The notes under the pieces: generated by a model
What the model saw: only the letters and a program-made list of their open reading frames with translations
Told to the model about the DNA's origin: nothing
Databases searched by the model: none
In this document: positions 49,282 to 57,240 of the stretch, in pieces
How the letters are laid out: every line of letters starts with the position of its first letter
Numbering within the stretch: the stretch's first letter is position 1
From: Haloarcula salinisoli
GTDB lineage: Archaea; Halobacteriota; Halobacteria; Halobacteriales; Haloarculaceae
Length of the DNA stretch: 64,000 nucleotides
Direction of reading: 5' to 3'
Assembly (NCBI RefSeq): GCF_019599405.1
Contig: NZ_RKLQ01000001.1
Span: 1,178,001-1,242,000, forward strand
Made by a program: the position numbers and the translations under genes

Positions 49282-50646
49282 ATGATCTCAGGCACTGGGT
49301 TGCCGGATGGGTGGGGGTATCGGGTAGGAGCAATCTGTATCGCCGTCGTCGTCTGTTCAGCGCTGGCGCCAGCTGTGACAGCCAACCCGGGGATGAGCTT
49401 TCGGGGGACGACAGTCTCCGAGACCACGGTCGCGGTCGGCGAGAACGTCACCGTGACGTCGACGGTCAAGAACGCCGGTAGCTCCGGCGGCGGGTACACG
49501 TTCGAATTCGAACGCGATGGCGTTGATTTCGCGGAGCCGCGAGTTTCAGTACCTTCACAGGAAACGAGGACTGTCTCCCGGAACGTGTCGTTCGGGGAAC
49601 CTGGGACCTACGAGGTCACGGTGAACGACGAACTGGCTGCTGTGGTGACCGTACAGACTGCGAGAGCCCGCATCGTCGCGGAAAACGAGACCCGACGCCG
49701 AATCGACGTCCGAGCGAACGGGACCTCTCAGTCCGAGTCCGCCACCGTGGACCTGCCACAGACGAGCGCTGCCTTCGGTCTGGAGCGGTGGTCGACACGG
49801 ACCGGACAGTCGGCCTTCCGACAGGAACTGACGGTGTACAGCAATCGGTCTGTGGTGCCGGAGACGCTACCGAGTTCGACTGATTCGACGCTCCTTGGGG
49901 TTCTCACGGTGAACAGTACAGCCACCGTCGAGCAATCGACGGTCCAGTTCAGGGTCGAACGGTCCGCGCTGGCGAACTCGTCGCTCTCCCGCGACGAGGT
50001 GGTGATGTACCAGCCGAACGGGACGACATGGGATAGACTCGAAACAGCTGTGGTAGCGGAGCGGTCTGACGCTGTCGTCTACGAGTCGACGGCAACGCGC
50101 GGGTCGACCTACGTGGTCGGAACAATCGACCCCAACGTCGATGTCGCGAGCACCACGCTCCGGTCGGCGGTGACCGAAAACGGGCGCTTACTCACCTTCG
50201 AGGCCGTTCTCAACAACACTGCGCCGGTCGCCACCGAGCACAACAGTACCCTGTTGGTCAACGGTGAGCAGGTCAACGAGACGCGGGTCTCGATTCCTGG
50301 GGCGGGGGAATCGTCCGTGTCACTCTCGTATCGGGTCACGGAGCCAGGCATCTACAGGTTGGTTCTCGACGAGTCTGACCCCGTTCGGATATCCCTCGGC
50401 CAGTCCGAGCTGGGGACCGTAGAATCGGGAGCAGTAACGGAGACGACCACGGAGACCCAGGAGCCGACGGTCGATGGGAGCGACGAAAACGCCTCGGAGC
50501 AGGCTCTCTTGTCGTCGACGGTGTTCGGGCTCGAGGTGCAGTATCTGCTGGGCGGTATCGGAGTCGCCTTGCTGTTGTTTTTGGGTATCTTGCTCATCCT
50601 GAGCGGGACCGATGTCGGTAGCTCCGACGACATCGACCAGTTCTAG
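49282..50646 (+). CDS. secreted membrane-anchored Ig/PGF-pre-PGF-like protein, paralogue 2
   Basis: A 454-residue tandem copy of the preceding gene with the same order: signal (VGAICIAVVVCSALAPAVTA), CARDB-like domain (VGENVTVTSTVKNAGSSGGGYTFEFERDG), middle domain (DEVVMYQPNGTTWDRLETAV, ATRGSTYVVGTI), second Ig domain (LLVNGEQVNETRVSIPGAGESSVSLSYRVTEPGIYRLVLD), linker, C-terminal helix (YLLGGIGVALLLFLGILLIL) and an acidic tail. Many N-glycosylation sequons. It has its own promoter 109 bases after the first. Function unknown; a surface assembly is possible. Confidence 0.75.
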   Translation: MISGTGLPDGWGYRVGAICIAVVVCSALAPAVTANPGMSFRGTTVSETTVAVGENVTVTSTVKNAGSSGGGYTFEFERDGVDFAEPRVSVPSQETRTVSRNVSFGEPGTYEVTVNDELAAVVTVQTARARIVAENETRRRIDVRANGTSQSESATVDLPQTSAAFGLERWSTRTGQSAFRQELTVYSNRSVVPETLPSSTDSTLLGVLTVNSTATVEQSTVQFRVERSALANSSLSRDEVVMYQPNGTTWDRLETAVVAERSDAVVYESTATRGSTYVVGTIDPNVDVASTTLRSAVTENGRLLTFEAVLNNTAPVATEHNSTLLVNGEQVNETRVSIPGAGESSVSLSYRVTEPGIYRLVLDESDPVRISLGQSELGTVESGAVTETTTETQEPTVDGSDENASEQALLSSTVFGLEVQYLLGGIGVALLLFLGILLILSGTDVGSSDDIDQF

Positions 50647-50691
50647 CCGCGGAGAGCAACCCTTTTTGTGTCGGTGACCCGAGGTCCGGGC

Positions 50692-50991
50692 ATGGAGTGG
50701 CCACACGACCCCGATGGTGAAGAGGGAAGCGAGGGCCGGCGCAAGTACGGACACGCCATCCTCGCGAAGAAAATCGACGAAGACGAAGACTTCCCGCTTT
50801 CGGGTGAGGAGTACGTCTCGGCCTACGGCGACCACCCCGTCCGAATCGACTACGAGACCGTCGTCAGCGTGGCGGATATCTTCGAGCACGTCGAGGAGAC
50901 CGAGTTCGCGGACTTCCCGGAGTTCCACCAGGCGCTCGGTGAAGCACTCCGCGAAGCGGACCTGTGGCCTTACCGGCTGCAACACGCCTGA
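50692..50991 (+). CDS. DUF5785-like haloarchaeal protein
   Basis: A 99-residue protein: MEWPHDPDGEEGSEGRRKYGHAILAKKIDEDEDFPLSGEEYV, then PVRIDYETVVSVADIFEHVEETEFADFPEFHQALGEALRE and WPYRL. An alpha/beta small domain, strongly conserved in style across Haloarchaea. The DUF5785 assignment is from memory; function unknown. Confidence 0.68.
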   Translation: MEWPHDPDGEEGSEGRRKYGHAILAKKIDEDEDFPLSGEEYVSAYGDHPVRIDYETVVSVADIFEHVEETEFADFPEFHQALGEALREADLWPYRLQHA

Positions 50992-51062
50992 CGACGTCGT
51001 CCCGGCGGAGTGTGGTGTGTGCCCACGACACATACTTGTGGGGTGCCAGCGTAGGTGTCCGT

Positions 51063-51392
51063 ATGGCGACACAGAACGCCGAGAGCGACATCGGTGGCGA
51101 CCTGCCGCCAGCGGTGGTCGAGGACCTGCTGTCCGACGACACCAGGCGCCGAGCGCTCGCGATTCTCGAGGCCAGAGACGAACCGGTCGTGGTGGAGGAC
51201 CTGGCAGCGGCAGTCGTCGCCGCACAGGAGGGGGACCCGGTGTCGACAGTGCCGGCATCGGAGCGTGAGGCGATGGCGGAGGAACTGTTCACCGACCATC
51301 TCCCGAAGCTGATGGCGACGGACGTCGTGGACTACGATTCGATGCTCGGCGCGGTCGAACTCCGAACTGACGACAGCGCCAGACAGGGGTGA
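51063..51392 (+). CDS. DUF7344-type winged-helix domain protein
   Basis: A 109-residue protein: VVEDLLSDDTRRRALAILEARDEPVVVEDLAAAVVAAQEGD and REAMAEELFTDHLPKLMATDVVDYD, followed by a short strand, form a winged helix with the typical haloarchaeal H/DHLPKL helix. These small wHTH proteins are probable regulators; the target is unknown. Confidence 0.74.
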   Translation: MATQNAESDIGGDLPPAVVEDLLSDDTRRRALAILEARDEPVVVEDLAAAVVAAQEGDPVSTVPASEREAMAEELFTDHLPKLMATDVVDYDSMLGAVELRTDDSARQG

Positions 51393-51443
51393 TACCGGCC
51401 CGGTTTCGATACATCAATACCGGTCGGGTCCAAAGCCCCGGTA

Positions 51444-52202
51444 GTGACGAACACGCAGGTAACGCACATCCAGATCGATAACTACGGCCCGTGGACAGTG
51501 ACGCCCGAGCCGCGCCGCGAAGTCGACCTCCAGACGTTGCAGTCCCGACTGTACGCTGACCTCGCACAGCTGTTCGGGAACCGCGACGGCTACATCTTCT
51601 TCTCGCGGTTCGACAACATGATCGCTGTCACCAACGGGCTCGACGAGGCAGACCACGCCCTCATCCAGGAGTCCGTCGGCAACCGATACCCGGTGACGAT
51701 GAGTCTCTCGGTCGCCACGGGAACGACCCCCGTCTCGGCGCTGGGGACTGCCACAGAGCAACTCCAGGAAGCCGGCAGCGCACAGGACGACGGTCGTCGG
51801 GAGGTGTTGCGTGGCCAGACCATCGACGACGAGTTCCGGACCGACGCCGACGTCCAGCTGGCCCATTTCGACGTCGACGACGCGACCGAGAAATACACCG
51901 ACCAGCTCAACGAGTTCGACACGTTCATTCAGATCGAACAGGGGTACGCCGCGCTGATGAAGTATATGCGCGAGGCCCACGACTCACTCTCCTTCTTCGT
52001 CGGCGGGGACAACGTCATCGCGGTGTGTCCCGACCTCGACGAGGCGGACTACCGTGATGCCTGTGATCACGTCCGCGACGCCGTCGACGTCGAGCTGAAG
52101 GTCGGTGTCGGCCGCGGACGCGCGCCCGCCGACGCCGGCATGGACGCGAAACACGCCTTAGAGGAGTGCCGGGCAGATGGGGCGACAGTTCGGTTCGAAT
52201 AG
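51444..52202 (+). CDS. GTP cyclohydrolase III (IIa)
   Basis: A 252-residue archaeal GTP cyclohydrolase III, converting GTP to the formylamino-pyrimidine nucleotide that starts riboflavin and F420 precursor synthesis in Archaea. The two ferredoxin-like halves are visible: THIQIDNYGPWTVTPEPRREVDLQTLQSRLYADLAQLF, GYIFFSRFDNMIAVTNG, then SFFVGGDNVIAVCPDLDE and VGVGRGRAPADAGMDAKHALEECR. GTG start at 51444. Its stop codon is directly joined to a hairpin repeat array. Confidence 0.9.
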   Translation: MTNTQVTHIQIDNYGPWTVTPEPRREVDLQTLQSRLYADLAQLFGNRDGYIFFSRFDNMIAVTNGLDEADHALIQESVGNRYPVTMSLSVATGTTPVSALGTATEQLQEAGSAQDDGRREVLRGQTIDDEFRTDADVQLAHFDVDDATEKYTDQLNEFDTFIQIEQGYAALMKYMREAHDSLSFFVGGDNVIAVCPDLDEADYRDACDHVRDAVDVELKVGVGRGRAPADAGMDAKHALEECRADGATVRFE

Positions 52203-52430
52203 CGAGGTTTCGAACGGAGTGAGAAACCTCGAAGCGAACCGGCGAACGCAGTGAGCCGGAGAGCAGTAACGAGGAACCGACCGAAGGGAGGTTCCTCGGA
52301 GCAAGCGATCGGGGAGGAACGACCAGTGCGCAATAGCGAGGTCTGACCGAAGAGAAGCCCACCAGGCGAGCCGGCAACCATCGGGAGCCCTAGAGCAGTA
52401 GCGAGGTCGGAGCAGCGAGAAACCGAGAGA
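52203..52430. repeat. array of ~64-bp hairpin repeats beginning at a stop codon
   Basis: Unit starts lie near 52201, 52264, 52332 and 52394 (62-68 bases). Each has the lead AG(T/C)A(G)TARCGAGG, then a stem, an 11-base loop, then the stem complement. Perfect hairpins: CGAGGTTTC/GAAACCTCG (52203-52231), CGAGGAACC/GGTTCCTCG (52270-52298), and CCGGC/GCCGG (52239-52259). Loops are GAACGGAGTGA, GACCGAAGGGA, GAACGCAGTGA, then GACCGAAGAGA (52345-52355) and GAGCAGCGAGA (52410-52420) in decayed units. Confidence 0.85.
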
Positions 52431-52513
52431 AGAAATGCCGTTGGTATTCGGTACCATACAGCATAACACTGGCGGAGGTAGCTTTTAGACGACTTCGTGC
52501 CATATGTTCACGT
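52431..52513. other. promoter region of the CBS-zinc-ribbon gene
   Basis: An AT-richer stretch containing GGTACCATACAGCATAACAC and GGTAGCTTTTAGACGAC, probably TATA/BRE elements, before the ATG at 52514. No gene. Confidence 0.35.
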
Positions 52514-53083
52514 ATGAACGACCCGGTCTCTGTCCGGGAGGTGATGAACCGCGAGTACGTAGGTGCGAGCGCGTCGGACGGGCTCGTCGAGACGACAGAA
52601 CTGCTGGTCCGCGAGGGTGAACCGACAGCGCTAGTTCTGGAGGGCAACGACCCGGTCGGAGTCGTGAGTCGGGCGGATATCCTTGGCCATCTCGTCTCGG
52701 AGGGGAGCCCGGAGGATGCCATCGTCGACGACGTGATGACCGATTCGTACCCGTCCATCGGCCCGGAGGCCCGGCTCCCGGAAGCGCGTGACCGGATGGC
52801 CACCTACGCGACCCAGTGGCTGGTCGTCGTCGAGGACGGCGAACCGCTGGGAACGCTGACCGGCCACGACATCCTCTCGTCGGTTCGCCTGGAGAGCGAA
52901 CGGACCCAGACAGTCGAGGAGGAGGCCCCCATGGCGACCTCCGAGCAGGCGACCGCAGACGGGACCACGGCCGCGGAAGACTCCTTCGAAGAACAGGGCA
53001 TCTGTTCGGCCTGTGGGACGCTCACTCGCTCGCTGGCGTCGCTGAACGGCCAGTTGCTCTGTGCCGACTGTCGGGACGTGTAA
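52514..53083 (+). CDS. CBS-domain pair with C-terminal zinc ribbon
   Basis: A 189-residue protein: CBS 1 (VREVMNREYVGASASDGLVETTELLVREGEPTALVLEGNDPVGVVSRADIL), CBS 2 (IVDDVMTDSYPSIGPEARLPEARDRMATYATQWLVVVEDGEPLGTLTGHDIL), a Glu/Thr linker and a ribbon (GICSACGTLTRSLASLNGQLLCADC; four Cys). Nucleotide sensing with a nucleic-acid or protein-binding ribbon is inferred. It ends 2 bases before the convergent FG-GAP gene. Confidence 0.82.
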   Translation: MNDPVSVREVMNREYVGASASDGLVETTELLVREGEPTALVLEGNDPVGVVSRADILGHLVSEGSPEDAIVDDVMTDSYPSIGPEARLPEARDRMATYATQWLVVVEDGEPLGTLTGHDILSSVRLESERTQTVEEEAPMATSEQATADGTTAAEDSFEEQGICSACGTLTRSLASLNGQLLCADCRDV

Positions 53084-53085
53084 CG

Positions 53086-54414
53086 CTACTCGTAGACGTA
53101 CACCGCTCCCGACCCCTCACGGTCGGGGTCGCCTTCAGCCGGAGCACCGACGACTACCCGACCCCCGCTGTCCGACACGCCGACGTCGTACCCGAACGCG
53201 CTGAGGTGCCCCTTGTCGCCCATGAACCTCGTCTCCTGTGCCCAGGAGTCGTCCGACTTGGCGAAGACGTAGGCGCTGTATCCGATGTTGGTCACACCGA
53301 TGAGAGCAACGCTCCCGTCCCTCGAGAGGGACAGCGTGTTTCCGAAGTAGATCTCTCCGGGGTCGCCCTTCGGCTTGAGTCTGTCCTCCCGGGTCCACTC
53401 ACCGTCGGACTGGGAGAACACGTATACCGCGTTGCCGATTTCCTCGGAGTAATCCTCCGGTTCGGGAGCGCCGACCATGGCCGTCGACCCGTCGGCCGAG
53501 AGCTCGACCGCGGGGGCGAACGTGTCCTCCGAGTACTCGTCGTCGGCGGTGAACTTGGCTTGCTGTGTCCAGTCGCCGCCCGACCGCTCGAACATGTAGG
53601 CCGCGCCATCTTTCTCGCTGTCGATGCCCCCGTAGCCTGGGGCCCCGAGGACCGCAGTCGACGCGTCGGCCGACAGCGCGACGGTCTTGCCGAACATATC
53701 GAGGGTTCCGGTGTCTTCGCCGACGAGGGTCCACGCCTGCGTCCACTCGCCGTCGGAGCGAGAGAACACGTACGCGGCCCCTGACGTGCTCCCGGTGGTC
53801 CCGGTGGAGTCTGCGCGTGGCGTGCCGACGAGGGCCGTCGAACCGTCGCCCGACAGCGACACCGAGATGCCGACCTCGAGGAACTCGTCGGGTCTGTCGG
53901 TCGTTAGCTCCGCCTGCTGGCTCCACTCGCCGTCCGAGCGCGAGAAGACGTACGCGGCGCCGACCTCGTGGTCATTGGAACGGTCTTCGGGGGCGCCGAC
54001 GAGGACTGTCGACCCGTCCCCGTCGACTGCGACCGACTCGCCGAACACCTCCCCCAGCCCGCTCTCGTCGGGCTCGATCTGGGCCGTCTCAGTCCACTCC
54101 CCGTCGGTGAGCGAGATGACATGCACCGACTCATCCGAGCTGCTGGCGGCGACGAGGGTCGACCCGTCGCCCGACAGTTCGACGGCGCTCCCGAAGGAGT
54201 CCGTCGTCTCCTCGCCGCCGGCGCGTAGCTTGGCTGTCTGTTCGCTCGGTGGCTCCTGACTGGCCATTGAGTCCCCCGCCGGTGTCGGCGTCCCGGTCAT
54301 CGTCGGCGTCCCGGTCTGCTCGCCAGCGTCGTTCGGCCCGCCCGAACACCCCGCCACCGCTCCGGCTGTCGCGGTACCCAGCGCCACGAGTAGCCGCCGT
54401 CGTCGGTTGTCCAT
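53086..54414 (-). CDS. FG-GAP-like beta-propeller Tat lipoprotein
   Basis: A 442-residue exported protein: MDNRRRRLLVALGTATAGAVAGC is a Tat signal with lipobox Cys23. After a Gly/Thr-rich linker come seven or so repeats of the form FG.AV.LSGDGSTALVGAP...GAAYVFSRSDGEWTQ, an integrin alpha-like/FG-GAP propeller. Each blade is about 50-55 residues. TATA-like CTTATATTATAT lies near 54438-54450. Surface binding role inferred; no adhesion partner visible. Confidence 0.82.
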   Translation of the reverse strand: MDNRRRRLLVALGTATAGAVAGCSGGPNDAGEQTGTPTMTGTPTPAGDSMASQEPPSEQTAKLRAGGEETTDSFGSAVELSGDGSTLVAASSSDESVHVISLTDGEWTETAQIEPDESGLGEVFGESVAVDGDGSTVLVGAPEDRSNDHEVGAAYVFSRSDGEWSQQAELTTDRPDEFLEVGISVSLSGDGSTALVGTPRADSTGTTGSTSGAAYVFSRSDGEWTQAWTLVGEDTGTLDMFGKTVALSADASTAVLGAPGYGGIDSEKDGAAYMFERSGGDWTQQAKFTADDEYSEDTFAPAVELSADGSTAMVGAPEPEDYSEEIGNAVYVFSQSDGEWTREDRLKPKGDPGEIYFGNTLSLSRDGSVALIGVTNIGYSAYVFAKSDDSWAQETRFMGDKGHLSAFGYDVGVSDSGGRVVVGAPAEGDPDREGSGAVYVYE

Positions 54415-54604
54415 GCGTTTTGCTTACTCTCTTCAGATATATAATATAAGCTTCGGGCGTCCGTACTGTTCCAAAAGCTCGTGTCGCCGAGACCCAATAG
54501 CTGAACAGGAGCCTGCGTCTGTGAGCCGGGGACGCGACCGTCGCGCACGGGCTGGCCGCCGTAGGGGCCCAACAGTTTTGCGCCCGTGGAACCCCATATG
54601 AGGC

Positions 54605-55072
54605 GTGGAGCTATCGACCCCGTCGACCGCGCTTGCCGACCGACTCACCGATATGTGGGTCGATCTGGCACGGGACCAGCGGTCGTACGGGTCACACCTT
54701 CTGGGCCCGGAGAACCGGGCCGTCATCCGCGAGACAGTCGTCCAGCGCATCGTCGCGGAGGACCTCCTGGTGGCCCGTCGCGAAGAGAGCGTCGTCGGCT
54801 TCGTCATGTTCACCGTAGAGCACGGTCGGTACGAACAGGACGTCACGCCGGGACTCGTCGAGAACCTCTACGTGGCGCCGGCTGCTCGTCGGGAGGGTAT
54901 CGGAAGCGCGCTGCTCCGGGCCGCCGAGGACCGACTGGTCGCCGACGGCGCGACGACAGTCCAGCTGGAGGCGATGGCCGACAACGAGGCCGCCCGCCAG
55001 TTCTACGCCGCCCACGGCTACACCCCCCATCGGTTGACACTCGAAAAGTCGACGGAAAACGACACCGCTTAA
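54605..55072 (+). CDS. GNAT-family N-acetyltransferase
   Basis: A 155-residue acetyltransferase starting at GTG 54605. Motif A is LVENLYVAPAARREGIGSALLRAAEDRLVADGA and motif B NEAARQFYAAHGYTPHRLTLEK. It has the RimI/PhnO-type order. Substrate unknown. It ends 28 bases before tRNA-Thr on the same strand. Confidence 0.85.
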   Translation: MELSTPSTALADRLTDMWVDLARDQRSYGSHLLGPENRAVIRETVVQRIVAEDLLVARREESVVGFVMFTVEHGRYEQDVTPGLVENLYVAPAARREGIGSALLRAAEDRLVADGATTVQLEAMADNEAARQFYAAHGYTPHRLTLEKSTENDTA

Positions 55073-55100
55073 AACGTCCCCCGACAACGATTGGGTACGC

Positions 55101-55174
55101 GCCAGGGGAGCTTGGGTGGTCCAAGCACTCGACTTGTAATCGAGAGTTCGTGGGTTCAAATCCCACCCCTGGCT
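55101..55174 (+). tRNA. tRNA-Thr (anticodon TGT)
   Basis: GCCAGGG (55101-55107) pairs with CCCTGGC (55167-55173), discriminator T. The anticodon arm CTCGA-CTTGTAA-TCGAG carries TGT, and the T-arm is GTGGG-TTCAAAT-CCCAC. No intron and no encoded CCA. Confidence 0.95.
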
Positions 55175-55227
55175 CTTCTGTGTGCGAACGGACGTGAGCA
55201 GCGAAAGCTGCGAAGTGGGATTTGAAC
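55175..55227 (+). repeat. post-tRNA module with inverted T-arm copy
   Basis: After the tRNA, TTCTGTGTGCGAACGGACGT and GAGCAGCGAAAGCTGCGAA are followed by GTGGGATTTGAAC (55215-55227), the exact reverse complement of GTTCAAATCCCAC (55154-55166) in the T-arm. The GAACG-GTGAGC core matches the module after tRNA-Ser. Confidence 0.6.
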
Positions 55228-55237
55228 GAGAGAAGAC

Positions 55238-55277
55238 GCAGCTCCCGAGCGGTGCGAGGCGCGACAAGAGGAGCTGC
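55238..55277. terminator. hairpin between convergent tRNA-Thr and lipoprotein gene
   Basis: GCAGCTCC (55238-55245) pairs with GGAGCTGC (55270-55277) around a 24-base loop. The minus-strand lipoprotein stop (55279-55277) overlaps its edge. A shared 3'-end element is likely. Confidence 0.4.
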
Positions 55278-55690
55278 TACGAGATGCTACCGCTGATCAC
55301 GTCGAAGATGTATTCTTCTTCGGAAATCTCGTCGTTTCGGAAGGCGCGGGCACTGTCTGCGTCGACCTCCAGCGACCCAGAGCGGCTCCCATCAGCTTCG
55401 AGCGGGATGATATCTAACCGTCGGTGGTCCTCGTTTTCCTCCTGGGTCGGGACAGTATCCGAGTAAATACGCAAAATCTCGCCGAGCTCATTGATCCGCT
55501 CTTGTCCCTCTCCGCGGGGGACATACTCAAGGACCCACCGACGTTCTTCGTTGGCGACGTTCTCTATGTCCACGTTGTTGTCTTTCAGCCCGTTCTCGAA
55601 ATTGTTGAACTGCTCGCTGCCACCCAGGCAGCCTGCAATCACTGTCGCTGTGGCGACCGAGACGCCTGTCAGATACTCTCGTCGGTCCAT
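55277..55690 (-). CDS. predicted Tat lipoprotein, unknown
   Basis: A 137-residue protein with MDRREYLTGVSVATATVIAGC as Tat signal and lipobox at Cys21. The mature part is acidic, with VDIENVANEERRWVLEYVPRGEGQERINELGEILRIY and EISEEEYIFDVISGS, a small alpha/beta fold. No known family. Confidence 0.65.
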   Translation of the reverse strand: MDRREYLTGVSVATATVIAGCLGGSEQFNNFENGLKDNNVDIENVANEERRWVLEYVPRGEGQERINELGEILRIYSDTVPTQEENEDHRRLDIIPLEADGSRSGSLEVDADSARAFRNDEISEEEYIFDVISGSIS

Positions 55691-55770
55691 GGTGTCCTCT
55701 GATTAGTGCGCTATAATAACCATTCGGCCAGCGACTGACTATCTGCTCGTCGGCTCAGTAGGTCCCTCTC

Positions 55771-55944
55771 TCAGTACTCCAGGTCGCGAGCGGTGAGCGT
55801 GTACAGCGCGGCCGAGACGCCGACGAAGAGCGCGACGGCCACGCCCAGTCCCCGGAGCCATAGCGGGGCGGGATAGGCCAGCACGACGACACCCACGAGC
55901 ATAGCGAGGCCGACACAGAGCGGCATCACAGAATCGGCGGTCAT
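55771..55944 (-). CDS. 57-residue two-helix membrane protein
   Basis: ATG at 55944, product beginning MTADSVMPLCVGLAMLVGVV and ending LYTLTARDLEY. Two membrane helices (about 7-24 and 31-49), with a short loop YPAPLWLRG. Its ATG overlaps the upstream gene's stop by four bases (ATGA), and codon wobble is G/C-rich. It therefore looks like a real, translationally coupled gene. Function unknown. Confidence 0.65.
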   Translation of the reverse strand: MTADSVMPLCVGLAMLVGVVVLAYPAPLWLRGLGVAVALFVGVSAALYTLTARDLEY

Positions 55945-56360
55945 CGCTGTGACTCCGTCTGGAACGGCGTTACCGACCTGGTCTGGCCGAAAATACCGAA
56001 GCGGGCGCCACGGTCCACGCTGTCGCCGGCGCGCATCCCCCAGCCGTGGGCCTCGACGATGCGCTTGACGATAGCGAGGGCCGATTCGATGTTCGCCGAC
56101 AGGACGCGTGCGACCTGGCGTTCGTCCTGGGAGACGGCGTCGGCGTCTTCGGAGGCGATACTCAGGACGCCTCGTTCGCCCTGGGGCAGGAGTAACTCGC
56201 TGTCGTACAGCCAGAGCCCGTCAAAAGGCACGTCGAACACGTCGGGCACCGCACTGACGGCCACGTCACAGGTTTCCACTTCCGCCTCGGCGTGCATGAG
56301 CCGTCGCCTGACCAGGTAGAGCGCGTCGAGTGCCGACGTTACGCGGTCCCCACCATCCAT
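55941..56360 (-). pseudogene. collapsed GAF histidine kinase (two internal deletions)
   Basis: The 139-residue frame is made of pieces of a haloarchaeal GAF/HisKA/HATPase protein. A GAF start (FDVPFDGLWLYD) is joined to a GAF end (SELLLPQGERGVLSIASEDA...RQVARVLSANIESAL), which is joined to the HATPase nucleotide-site stretch ALAIVKRIVEAHGWGMRAGDSVDRGARFGIFG. The phospho-accepting His domain and most of the ATPase are missing, so kinase activity is impossible. The frame is intact and the next gene is coupled, so it may still be translated. The start at 56360 is chosen; a TTG at 56402 is less likely. Confidence 0.62.
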
Positions 56361-56402
56361 CACAGCGTACTGTTCGCCACCGATTACAAAAAATGTGGAC
56401 AA

Positions 56403-56837
56403 TCAGGGGTCCGGCAGCGGAACAGTGAGGACCGGCACGTCCGACAGTCGGACGACTTTCTCGGTCACACTACCGATGAGATAGTGGTCCAGTCCCGTTC
56501 GACCGTGGGTGCCCATCACCACGAGGTCGATATCCTCCGCCGTCACGTAGTCGAGAATCGCCTGGTGAGGGTCGCCGCGGGCGACGACGCCCTCGATAGT
56601 GCCGACGTCGGCCCCCCTGGCCTGTGATTGCACACCCTCTATCGCCTGACGACCCTGTTCTTCGAGCTCCGCGAAGACGATTTCGGGTGTCGTCTCGCGG
56701 GCCCCACCGATTCGCGCGTCGACCACGTAGAGGACATGCAACGCGGCGTCGTAGCGATTGGCGTGGTCGATGGCGTGTTCGACCGCGGCCCGTGTTCCCT
56801 CACTGCCGTCCGTCGGGAGCAGCACTGCATCATACAT
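56403..56837 (-). CDS. UspA-family universal stress protein
   Basis: A 144-residue classic UspA: MYDAVLLPTDGSEGTRAAVEHAIDHANRYDAALHVLYVVD at the start and DLVVMGTHGRTGLDHYLIGSVTEKVVRLSDVPVLTV at the end, with the ATP-binding GxHG-x9-GSV pattern intact. It binds ATP and may be a stress-responsive dimer. It is followed by the kinase remnant on the same strand. Confidence 0.93.
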   Translation of the reverse strand: MYDAVLLPTDGSEGTRAAVEHAIDHANRYDAALHVLYVVDARIGGARETTPEIVFAELEEQGRQAIEGVQSQARGADVGTIEGVVARGDPHQAILDYVTAEDIDLVVMGTHGRTGLDHYLIGSVTEKVVRLSDVPVLTVPLPDP

Positions 56838-56913
56838 ATTGGGAAACTAACATGTGCTCGCACAAACCAGTTGCGTCCACCACCGCTAAGAACACGCGGT
56901 GTGAGGAGCCTCC

Positions 56914-57240
56914 ATGGAGTTCGACCTGCTCTCCGAGTTCGACGCGGTACCCGACGTCGGTGCCGTCGACAGCGGCGAACTGGCAGTGACCGACGACGTG
57001 CTGGTGAAGGCGTTCGCACTCGGGCCCGAGGCCAGTATCGAACCGCACGAACACACTGATGCCACGAACGTCTTTCACGTGCTCCGGGGGACCGTGCGGG
57101 TAGAGCGCGACGACGAGACGGCGACCGTCTCGGCGCCTGGCGTCGTGCTCAACGAGCGGGGCCAGCTCCACGGCGCCCACAACGACACCGACGAGGTAGC
57201 CGTGCTGACGGCGAGTCTCTGCCCGCTGCCGGGCCAGTAA
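56914..57240 (+). CDS. cupin-domain protein
   Basis: A 108-residue single cupin: FALGPEASIEPHEHTDATNVFHVLRGTVRVERDDETATVSAPGVVLNERGQLHGAHNDTDEVAVLTASLCP. Metal ligands are His-x-His plus a later His; the usual Glu of motif 1 is replaced (N in TNVFHVL). Function unknown. Its stop abuts the P-ATPase stop. Confidence 0.85.
   Translation: MEFDLLSEFDAVPDVGAVDSGELAVTDDVLVKAFALGPEASIEPHEHTDATNVFHVLRGTVRVERDDETATVSAPGVVLNERGQLHGAHNDTDEVAVLTASLCPLPGQ

Noticed and set aside
47562-55277. Integrated provirus or plasmid between the two tRNA genes
   Set aside because: No integrase, capsid or replication genes, no direct att repeats; the genes between are ordinary chromosomal families.
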